From positions 18,106,349 through 18,166,348 of the forward strand of contig NC_088318.1 in the NCBI RefSeq assembly GCF_910592395.1: DNA of 60,000 nucleotides. The letters are read 5' to 3'. Below the pieces are notes generated by a model. That model ran no database searches and had not been told where the DNA came from. It saw nothing but the letters and a program-made list of their open reading frames with translations. Shown in pieces: positions 39,701 to 51,700 of this stretch; position 1 is the stretch's first letter; each line of letters starts with the position of its first letter. The stretch is from Lineus longissimus. Lineage: Eukaryota > Nemertea > Pilidiophora > Heteronemertea > Lineidae. The translations under genes and the position numbers were made by a program.

Positions 39701-42700
39701 CAATTTCTGATACGTTTGTAGCTTCCGTTTTGCTTCAAGAGATGGTATAGATGTGCAGACGTGTTGTTATTTTGAAGAATCACCGTATCAATATTATCGT
39801 TATGCACTGAATGTTTTCAGAACAAATAGCTTCACCATTCGTTCAAAACAGTGTTAGAATAGTTTAATTTCACTTATAATTTTCTTTTCAGTGTTTTGAT
39901 AATCATTTTCAGTGTCGAGTTTTAAATATCAATGGGACTGAATGTTTAGTAGTTGAATTTATTTAACGTTTCTCACCAATAGAAGAATTTCTCAGTTAGT
40001 TAAGGGAGGAGGAACACAAGCTGGGCTGGCCGGTAGTGTTAAGTGTAGAGAGGGTCCTACAGATCACTTACAACTGTACGCAAACTGGTCATGGAATATG
40101 TCTGTACGGTCAGTGTTTCACGCAACCCCTTCTGGTGTACGCCCAAACCATTCCTGATGAAAAACATAAAACATGTTTACATCAGATCATACCTGACTTT
40201 GACCAGAACAAAATTGAAGGAGTAACTTTCGAATTCTTTCATAACGTGTCTCGTTTTGATGTTTCAGGTTTTACGAGGGATGCGGAGAAATTCATGGGCT
40301 TCATGATGAAGAATACGAACAAGTTATGGAAACTTGCCCTGTGGATTGTCTGGCGACTATTAGAGATCCACGTCTTTAAGCTGGTCGTTTTTGCCATCAT
40401 TATGGTCTGTGTGTTTGAGGTGTGTAGCTCTCTTTACAATCAGGAGTTGAAATGTCAAATAGGCAGCACTGTTAGTCTGCCACGTGCCAAGGTCTTGGTC
40501 GTAAACCTGGGAATACAGATGATGAACTGGCTTGGATTTCAAGGAATTCGAAGACCTTGCTCCTCACAGTCCTTTGAATCAGCTTCAAACCTAGTTTCTC
40601 TGCTCTTGAAAGTCTTCGCCAGCATGGACAAACTAGGTCCCAAACCGGAATTTGTAACCAACGAACCACAAAGCCAAAAATAACAATGATGAATAAGTTT
40701 CAGAACGGTTTATAATAATCTTGTCTTCCGTTCCAGGTGACGGCCATCAATTTTCTGTTCCTGCTCTTCCTGGCCATCCTCACGCCTATTGTCCAACTAC
40801 GTGCCTTATTGTCTGGGATCTGCATGATCTGGGCATCCCTCGTCATTCTTGCCAAGATGACGTTCCAGCTTCATATCTTAGATACAGCGTATTGGCTGTC
40901 CAACTGTTCAGTAAGTGCGCTTTCGTATTTGTCATGAGATTTCATATTTCAGAAGATTTGATCTGGAAAGGTTTCTGTTTCTTTCTTCCTGACGAAATTT
41001 AAAAGGTGCAAGAATTTTACGGTTTACAGTTAAAGGTGACGTAACTTACAGAAAGGGCCTCGTCTCTTGTGAGAGTCTGGAGTACCTTTAATATCATCAT
41101 CCTTCACTTTCAGTCAATACCCCAATACCAGGTTCGTTATGATTCGATCGTCTTTCAATCTTAGACCATTAGACATGTGAAAGGTAGAACTAAAGTCCTC
41201 CCTAAACCTCCATCCCGTTCACTTTCAGTCCGTGCACCAGTACCGAATGTTTCACTCTCACATGTACGATCATAAAAACGAAGATAACTTGACAATAACC
41301 CAGCATGGAAGGCTGCAGGTTTGTGTGATCGTTAGTTTGCACTGCCCTCTTGTGAGCTGATTGAAAACACCGCTTTGCGCACCCATCTGCGGCCAATTCT
41401 ACTTACATTGTACTACACAGTTTATTCCAGAGAGAATGTGTCATGCACCGAACTTGTATTCAAAGGACCCTTCCGATGTTTGGGAGAAAATCTTCAAGGG
41501 GGGGGGGGGGGTACAGGGTTGGCATTGACCACTGTATAAGGATGGTACATTGGCTTGTATGCATGATACTGTTACTCAGGGCTACTTAACAGCATGTCAT
41601 ATCATTTCAAGAATGATTTCAGCTTTCGAAATGGCTTGGAATTATCATGGCGATCATTATCATTATTTGTAACAGCCTGAAAAACCCCTTCAACTCATCT
41701 TGTTTTGTTGCAGCTCATTTACAGTTCATGCACAGCAGAACACTCCATCTACCATTTCATTCTTCATTAACTTTCTCTTCTTTAACTAGGTTTTTCGCAG
41801 CTTTAACGGAACGACACAGAATTTTCTTTTAGTGGTGTCACCAGGCACTCATATTGGCTTCTGCATTTTGTCATTTTGCAGTCATTTTTCCCAGCATTGT
41901 CATCTGACACGCATTGAGTTTAGGCTGCCGACTACAACAAAAGTCAAGCACCCAGGATGAGCTAAATGACAATGAAAACAAAACATGTATTTCATCATTC
42001 GTTGAGAGATGTTTTTTGCTTTTGCCATCTGCACACAACAAACAAACAAACAAACAAATATCCCAAATGTTTTTGTCATTAACTCATCATGTGCGTTCGA
42101 CTTGTTGTAATGTTCTTTATGGCAAATGTGTTGCATGCAGAATAAATGAATTCTGGCTTCTGCATCAGTTGTTATCTAAACATCCAAAAGAAAGCTGAAC
42201 AAAATATTACGCTTGCCAAGTTCACTAGAATTTGGAATTTTGAACTAATGAAAAAATTTCTAAGTCCAAATATTTTTTTAACTTGTTTTTTTTCTGTTCA
42301 AAATGAAGAAACATAATCAGTCCCCAAAATGTTTTGACTGAAAATTTTTCAGAATTTTGAACTTTGAAAAAAATTTTAAGTCCAAATATTTTTTCACTAG
42401 TTTTTTTTTTTCCCTCAAAATGAAGAATCATCATCAGTCCCAAAAATTTTTTGACTCTGAACATTTTTCAGAATTTTGAACTTTTTTTGAAAAATTTCTA
42501 AGTCCATCCCAGATGCCCTAATCACCTGTTAAACTTCTAAATGTGTGACGAAAACCAGCTCACAAAGTATAAACTTAATAAAACTCATAAAATGATTCTC
42601 ACATCCCGGCCATTTGTAATAGTTGCAAACGTGTCTTTGCAGGTAACCTCAGGAAATAGTAGTTACCCCTTCAATGAGACCATCGATAACGCTAAATGGG

Positions 42701-45700
42701 TCGGTCTGGAGAAAAGGGAGAATATAGCACTCTATGTTGTGGTAAGTACACCTTATGTGTAGAGATGATGTAGTCAATGAATCTGTATAACCCGAATATT
42801 TCATCTGAAGAATCAACCGTACAGAGCAGACACCGATTGCAATAACATCTTCTCTTTCTAGGGCCTAGTCTGTCTCATCCTTGCACTTGGATTCGAAGCT
42901 GTCGTGAAGATTCACCAGAAGCAAATTTCCTACAATCCCGAGGTCCCACGTCCAAAGCCTGGCATCATCTTCCCCGATACTCGTAGAGAGGACGCGGACA
43001 AGGGCATCATACCATGTCTCAAGTTCTTCACGAATTATTTCTTTTATAAGTTTGGTCTTGAGGTATGTTAGACAACTATTTGAAATGGCATTTGTATCTA
43101 GATATGATAAAGAATATTGCCTATTGAAATATTCCAATTAGAGTCAATGTAGATGGCTCTGTCTAAAGTCCTCTTCAAAAGCCAATTCTCAAAGCTCTTC
43201 TGCTTTCCTGAGTCTGCCAACTGGTGTCAGAGACTTGCTACAAAATTCATCACCTCAAACTCTTATGCAGAAGATTAAAGTTCATACCTCTGATTTAAGA
43301 CCCGGGGGGCCAAGAAGATGGCACACTCACCCTGCTGAGCATGACCCAGAAATGTTCATGTGCCTTTTATTTTTGCATTTGTCATGTTTAATCACAAAAA
43401 CATAACAAGTCAGTGTGATGCAGCCACTTATCAAATTCCTTCCAGGCGAACTTTATGATGATAGCGATCACGATTGTCATCCGCGGTGACTCGTATGCTG
43501 TGATGTACGCCGTCATACTCGGCATTCTCCTGATTTGTTCTCGGCGAGCTTGTGCCAGATTCTGGCCCGTACTTATCATCATTCTCGTCATTGTCCTCAT
43601 CCTGCAGTACGCATCATGCTTAGGACTTCCACCCGGTCTGTGTATAGGTAACTATCGTAACTTCATTTTTCATAGAATAATGTAATGTCATCATACTTGC
43701 ACATTAAGTTGTCCCCTTCCTCTTCTTTGGACTTCAACTTGGATTGCATTTTCAGAGATAAAACTGACCAAGCTTACTTGTTCTCTAATACCTCTCTTGC
43801 ACAAAACCAGTTCATTTCAATATCTTGTGCAGAGTACCCATGGACAGCAGCCATTCACACCATTCTCGAGCAGTGGATGAAGCTACCAGACTACGAGCAC
43901 CCACCATATGCAAAGATCATGCTAGGTAAGTCTCCATCCAGGCCTACAGATGATGCTTATGCTAAACGACTACAAATACCCGCTCAATGCCAAGATAATG
44001 TTTGGCAAAAATTTCAGTGAGAAAATGGTTACAGTGAACTGATGACACACACCTGATGATCAGCATGCATTGTTTTAAGAGGCCTTTTGTCATAACATGC
44101 ACAAGGGAAAAAATCCAATATGTTGCTAATATTACCATAAATTGTTTTGAAATTCTAACATTTTATGCTTTTTTCCCATTTTCAGCTGATTTCTTTACTT
44201 TCCTCTTTGCCTGCCTTCAATGGCGTGTTTTCAAGATTGAGAGATCAGCGTTGCGTGATATCTATGGCGGAGGTGACAACACCGCTCTGACGGGTGATAT
44301 TGATGAAAGTGAACCCAACCCTACTCAAGATTTCATTTCACAAAAGATGTAAGCATCATAATGTACCGTTTAGAAATCAGACATTGGGCACAAAAGAGCC
44401 ATCAACTTTCATCAGTAACATACATGTGGCATTGAATCAGACACTTAGATGAGGGGCCATGTCAAATATTATCAGAGGATTGAAAAGATAATGGGGGCAT
44501 TTATTTACACCCTAATCTCCGGAGAATATGGTCATTTCAGGTCATTATCAGATGACATTTAAGTGTCTCCTTCCCATTTCAGGACATTATTAGACGACAT
44601 CAAAGTATCTCTTTCTTCCTGTTTCAGGTCGTTACTAGACTACAGCAAATCGTTTATTTTCCTCCACATGTTCTGGCTGACCCTGCTGGCCATCTTCGTC
44701 ACCGCGCTCCAGCGCGTCAGCCTCTTCTGTCTCGGATATATGATCGGATGCTTCGCCATCTTATGGTTTGGACAAAATCTGCTTTTACGGCCGAGAACCA
44801 AACTTCTCAGGGTGTAAGTATCCAACGTCAACAAGAGAGGTAGAGGGCAATGGAATATGATCTAAAACAGTTAGCAGTACCTGCCACCTAGCGACTTTTT
44901 AATCATAATTGAAGCCTGTTTGGTTTAAAACTGATGGGTGAATCGCAAACTGCAAACACCTTGAAAGTAAGTATTTGTGTTTTCCTCTGTTTCAGTTGGG
45001 GTTTCCTTCTAGCTTACAACTATACAGTGATTCTATGCAGAACATTCTTACAAGTGAGTATTTCAAGAACGGATCTTGCCCATGATCTTTTCCTGTGGTC
45101 TGTCTCATGTCTGAAGTTGTTGACCTTTCACCATGACTGCCTGGTTAGATCTCCTGCCTGTCATTCTTTGCAGGACCAAGCAGTTTTGTGGTTTTTGGTA
45201 AAGATTGGAAGTGGGTCAATTTACGTTGTTTAGTTTGTACCAGAAAACTTTATCGGTACCTTTCCGGCAGGAAAAAGGCACCGTGAGCCACCATTTCCTT
45301 AAGAGGTATGGACAGGTTTTCGCTCGAAGGGAAGAAACATGATATGATTTTTCCTTTGTGTTTCCAGGTGATAGGTTGTGTGTACTTCAAAGCCCTCCAT
45401 ACAGAATACTGTCCTGTCACTCAACTCCTGACTCTCGTGTGCCAGTCGGGGGCAAATCAAGTGGCTGACGACAGTGAGTATATGTTGCATCGGTTCATTT
45501 TGAGCAGAAAGAAAAAAGCCGGTGAAAAAAAAAATTGGATTTAGAAATTTTTTCAACTTTCAGTCAGTTCAAAATTTTGAAAATTTTCAAAGTCAGAAAG
45601 TTTTTGGGACTGATGATGTTGGTTCATTTTGAGCAGAAAACAAAAAAACCAGTGAAAAAAAAATTGGACTTAGAAATTTTTTCAACTTTCAGTCAGTTCA

Positions 45701-48700
45701 AAATTTTTAAAATTTTTCAAAGTCAAAAAAGTTTTGGGACTGATGATGTTGGTTCATTTTGAGCAGAACTCAAAAAATTAGTGAAAAAAATCTTTGGACT
45801 CAGAAATGTTTTCCGGGTTAGTGTAAGGGGTTAGCAGAATAAAAAGTCAAAATTCTGAAAACTTTTCAAATTCAAAAACAAAAAACCAGTGAAAAAAAAT
45901 TTGGACTAAAAATCCTCCCCCCCCACATCGACCACTGTGTTGTACTTCTAATAGAGTGGAGGGAAATTTTGATCAACTGATTATTTTCTTTCCAAATTAT
46001 TCTAGGTTATGAACCGAAATGTGAAGACCCAGATGGTGGAGGTCTTGGATGGGATGTTGTCTGTTTGGTATTCATTTTGATACAGCGGCGGGCGTACTGC
46101 ACACATTACTTCAGACACGTTGTGATTGAGTTAGAAGTTCAGAACAAACTCTCTTCAAGGTGAGTGGAATTTCATGTAATATTTACAACGATTTAAATTG
46201 GATTTGAAAACCTAGCTACTTGATCAAAGTGTTATACTTTGGTGGTTTGTTTCTAGGATTTGACAATGCTCAATGTGTATTTTTCAGAGGTGCCCAGTTG
46301 ATCAATTGTCGCCTTGTGAAAGAGGTGCGAGACTACCATAGGAAGGAGGCGGAACATCTGGCAAAGATCAAGAGAAAGATGGACATGCTGAAGAAGAAAC
46401 AGGAGGAATCGCATGAGAAAGCGCTATTTACGTCTAAAGATCATTATAAAAGTAAGCCCTTAAAGCCGACTGATCAAATATTCTTTCCGTGTAAGGCAAC
46501 AGCCAAGCACTTGAAAATGATCGTGATGCGCACTTTTAGATATTCTATGGAATATACCCATTACCCCCTTGCACAATAGAAACCGAGGCAATGAGATGGA
46601 AAAGATTGCCAAGGTGGATATGAAGCCCCTTCACGTTGAAAATGCCAGCATCTAAACGATAGGTGGTGGGCAGCAAACATTTTATGTTGTGGATATTTTA
46701 CGAGGCAGTATTCAGATGGATAATTCCCTGTTTCAGTCATCCGGTCCGGCGACTATCAATTATTTGAGGATGTTGATGAAGAAGATACATTCTGGGATGA
46801 AGAGGAGGAAGAAAAACCGAAGGACAAGAAAGCTGGACCGCTACAGGCAAGTGTAGCTTTGAATGTTGTCCTGAAAGAGACCCATTATTTGAATGGATGG
46901 GGGGGGGGGGGGGTGTTAACTAGTTCCTCCCTTTTGAATATCATCCATTAAGAATTAGATCAGTGTAAATGATGGAAATATTTAAAATAAAGAGGAATCC
47001 CTGATGTAAGGGTATCGAAGGGCTTTAAAAATCAATTTGAATAACGCCTCTATATTTGTGATACAGAAAGAAAAGGATGTTGCAGAACCATTTGAGGCAA
47101 GTTCATGAACTCTAAACCATGATAAGGGAAAGAACTTCATCACAGTTGATATTCTCTTTTCACTGGCATTTAGTCCCAAATGTCTGGATTCTAAAGTACC
47201 GGTTAAAGTTGGTTGCTGCTAAAATGGTGTTTGGAAGATTTGTTTGAAAGAGACAGGTGTTGCATTCTTAGCGTGGCTGTGGATTGGGTTGAGTGAGTCT
47301 TCAGAGAAAGAGTGGAATTGCACCCAGAAGTTGCACCACCTTTGAGAGTGTTTCCCTTTGCGTAACTTGTGATTCCTTCATATCTCAATCTGGTTGTGGG
47401 CACTCATGACTTTTTTCCATGGTATGATATGTTTCTCTTGGTTGATTGGTCGATTACCATTGTGATTGACATGAGGGGAAACTTTGATCTTCGGTAAAAG
47501 AGCAATGGGTCGGTGTCAGCACAATCAATAAACTCGATAGAATAACTAACTTTGCAAAGAACAATGATAATGTTAAACCTCTTTTTCAGCCACCAGTAAT
47601 CATAAAGGTCCAACGTCTGCTCATATAATTCACACCAATTTGCATCCAGTTCTAGATTCCTCTATGGATAGCCCTGTAACAGGTGTCATTATAACTATAC
47701 TAAAACCGCCATAATCTTTATCAATTTTTAAAAGTCACGTCCTACTTTATCAGTTGCACTGTTTATATCAATGAGTTTTTGGTGTTGGTACCGGAATAGG
47801 GAACCAGTTTGTGTGATGTATCCTTAGGACTAGTCCCAGAGTTGTAGCATAGTGTAGAGCACATTGCACTCACCATGCCCTGTCCTGAAGTTTTGTCTGG
47901 AGAAGAATTTTCTTTGGCCCCTCTCTCACCGGGCCTTCATCTGTCAGCAGGTTTAGTTGGCCTAGTTCATGGAACCCCCACACTGCCGTTTGCAGAGGTT
48001 TTATACTCGCACAGAAATCATTTGTATTGTATTAGGCCTGGTAGTTTTAGGCCAAGTAGTCATAGAGCCTATAGTATTTTCTATGATCTTCTAGCCGCTC
48101 TCACCGCTTGCAATAATGAAGGTTTGTATCCAGTAAATGTTGATGTTCTTAATGATGCTTTCTCTCCTCAATTCTTTCTCTTTCGATGCTGATTTTTTTT
48201 ATGACGTTATGCTTTTAATGTTGAACGAGTGATGATATAAGTACCAACTACCTTTCTTCAAGAAAACAATGTCCGGTTCTTGGCCAAAATAGGTGTATGT
48301 TGTTGGAGGAGCCAAGCCTGCCTGATGGTGAGGGAGGTTGCACAACAAGATATACAATTACTATCATTTCATTGAGATACAAGCGCCTATTTTCTCCAAT
48401 ATGGCTGAACCTGTTTGTAGCTGGTGCAATGTATTCTCATGAAGAAAGGTTGTGCCTCTATTTTCGTACAAATATCATGTCACTCAATTTCCAATTGTTC
48501 AGTTCTATATTTCCTTTCTTAAGAGGTCTGTTTTAAACTAGAATTTTATATGGTTAGAAAGAACAGATTGAGCTCTATAATGGGGAACTAGCATATCGGG
48601 TAGACATCGCTGAGAGCTTCAACACGAAAAAAACATCAAGTGGCACAAAGAAGGGATGCAACAACAAATTTGAGAAGGACTTTTCAATCCCCCAAACTTT

Positions 48701-51700
48701 TCAGCAAATTTCTCCACACCTCATCCGATTATTAGTCCTTTGTTATCAATCACTATTAGGTCCTGTATATCATTTGGCTAGGGAAGGAGACCGACTTCTG
48801 GAGAGCTCTCCGTCGCCAATTCATTCACCCGGTAAGTCGCGGTCGACTCAAGCATTTGGGATGTTTGAGAATTTTCATTCTTGCCAAAGGCATGATTGAC
48901 ACATAGAAAAAGTTGCATCAATGTCTCAGTTTTCATACTTTTTGATCGGTGACATTTAGAATGCCTCATGCATGGACTCTCAAGATTTCTTGAATGAGGC
49001 ATGATTATTTTCGTGCCATTTGACTTAGAACATCAAAGAAGGCGATGGTGTCACCGGCTAAATTGAGTTAATGAGGGATATCCTGATTTCATACCTTGGG
49101 ATTCAGCAGCGTCCTCCCTCCCATCCTCCTCAAGAAAGTAGGCATAGTAAGCATTGTTCTACTGTTACCTTAATCTTGACATGATGATCAGAATGTGCGA
49201 CCTATCTACTAGACACAGACCTCTGCTGCCTATAATATTATGTTGCAATTTCAGTTATGTTTTATAAATTGAAAATAATTTCTGTTACTGAAGCATTTAG
49301 ATATATCTGTAGCTAATACCTGGGACTTGACATCTCTATGAACTACTTTGACTTGACTATAAGGCCTGGGTCATGTCCGTGTAAAGATCTCTTCAAGCTA
49401 TCCTTCACTTCATCCGTGTGTTAAAGTCCAAGTCCTTCTACTTTGATTCCCACTTGATCAACTGCAAACTCCACAAGATCAGTTTGCAAGAATGATATTC
49501 CTAACGAATACAATAATATTGTGTCCGATGGGAGATTGTGTTTTTCCTATTTCCATTTGAGATTCTTTTCTAGTTCTGTTATCTTTTCTTGTGGATGTTT
49601 TTCTTGTATGATAAGATTATGATTATGCATTTGATTGTCAAATTGTTGTGTCTGTTGAAATCTTATTCTAACTGCAGTGCAGTCTCTTACAACATCAGAA
49701 GATAGCTACAACGGTATCAAAGATTTCATCACAGTTTTTGTTGAAATCCACATTTTGAAATTCTATGCCTGTGAATACTGTAAAGACTACTTTGAAAGAT
49801 AAGCTTTTGCTGAATAGATAACTTACATGGCATAATGGTGGACACTGTCAAGAATTGCTACAGAGTCACATCGCTTGTGACATTCACCAAACGTCTAAAG
49901 CTGCATGGCCCAGTTGCAATTTCCTGATGCCATCCTCCATTATGTCACGGGAGTCATCTATTGTAGTCGTAGAATTGCAAATCAGTTTCTGTCATAATAC
50001 ATCTCATTCTGGAGTGAGTAATTACTGATACATACTTGTTGAAAGAAAATCTTTACTTTGATAAGGTCAGATCAGCGTCAATTAGTTTAATCATTAGAAA
50101 ATATCCTGGGAGATGATGCATGGCGTTGCACCATTCTTGTATTATCATTTCTAGTCAGTTCTGAGGTTTTTCACACCAGCAATGGTCTGGAATGTAAGTA
50201 GTATTTTCCGCAGCTTCTAGGCTGATTGTGATCTCATGATGTGGCCGTGGGGTACAGGGTTGCTGAAAAAGAGTCGTCATTCCAAAACACAGAGAGCCCG
50301 TGTCCTGATTTGAAGGAATGTTTGAAGAAATGATGAGAAATTTTGAGTTATCATCAAGAAAGACTGTTCTCTTTTGGGGTGACAACAGACATTGGTATTT
50401 TGGGGCATTTTGCATTACCGGTACATACTTTTGAGGCAATGCAGTGCAAGAAAGTACTGGTCCCTTTTTTCGGGCATTTGGCTGTAATGGTTTTACTATG
50501 CAAGAACTACAGGGCTCTTTGACATCATTTTGGAACAGGTATTACTAAATGGATAGAGTTATGAGATCACAATAACATGTCATTTTAGAAATGATTTTTT
50601 TTTCATATTTGATGCACTAGAAGCACCTTTTATGATTTCAACCCCAATATCCCATTGTTTAGTTTTTACCAGGGATTTGTTGATACCATTTTTATGCCAA
50701 TTTTTTTGCCAAGATCTTAATGTTGTGTCAAATTTGTCCATCATACAAATGTTAAATTTCGGTGTTATGGAATATTTGTGCTAAACTCTGATGTCAGCTA
50801 GGTCAATGTGTGCCTTATGGTTGATTTTCCGATTTCACCCGATGCTATTTCGATGGGGTCACAATCACTGGCCGTCGGTAGTCGACCAATCTGGATATGT
50901 GTTCACACAGATCAGAAGTCTCCTGCCATCTGCTGTAGTTAATGGGTACACATGCGCCCGGCCCACGAGGCCATCAGAATCGATATGTGTACGGGGAAAT
51001 GAAAGTGGTGTCTGACCTGATAACTCGTCATTTCAGGACATTTGAACATTCATGCCAAAAATTTTCAGTCACTCCATGTCATGTCGTATTCTGTGTATAA
51101 TGCATCCTGCTTTGAATGTGACTTTTTCTCATGAATCAATGCATTCAGTGTAATCTCGCCCAGCCATTTGCAGGTTGGCAGATTGGTGACGTTTTAGCTT
51201 TAGGTGTTCTTCCATTCTTAAAGTATCTGCCGGCTGTCCCCCAAATACTCTAGCTTCAACAATCTAAGACTGTTTCTGAGTTCTGTTTTTGTCTCAGAAT
51301 AACTAATGCAGTTTTATTAGATTGGTGATACTAGATTATATGGGCAGTATGCATCAACTGTTGGTAGTAGAAAGTCTTACATTTTTTATGGGACTTGGTC
51401 ACCTGTGGGCCATTTTTCCCAAGTATGTCTTTAGCATGCTGAATTTTACCATCTTATATGGCAAAGCTCTTTTATATTTCGCACAACAGTTTTTGATCCT
51501 CTGAAGAATTGTAGACTCATGGATGTTTTCTGAATTCCTTTCCAGGTCTTTGTCATGTTGCGGGCCTGCACTGTAACCATGAAAGTTTTGCACCTCTTTA
51601 AATCTGTGATTCACGAAAATGAAATAATGGCAGTTCTTTATCTTCAGGGTTGCATTTTTGCTCCTAAACCTGCTAGAAACAGGGTCATCCCTATACTCCC

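Larger units (their letters stand above)
40911..42642 (+). other. Piezo intron 19 (1.7 kb) with candidate optional exons
   Basis: Contains a possible optional exon (41229-41318) and a related shorter acceptor copy at 41114, a G-run of 14 (41498-41511), an (ACAA)-type microsatellite (about 42036-42058) and reverse-orientation dispersed repeat copies (42229-42508). Confidence 0.75.

Noticed and set aside
44563-44583. Upstream ATG start for a short blade-unit protein at 44563
   Set aside because: This ATG lies in the intron-side copy of the triplicated acceptor; the frame simply runs into exon 25.
47875-48192. 105-codon plus-strand open frame in intron 30
   Set aside because: Looks superficially protein-like but has no recognised motif, no matching splice phase and no neighbouring exons.
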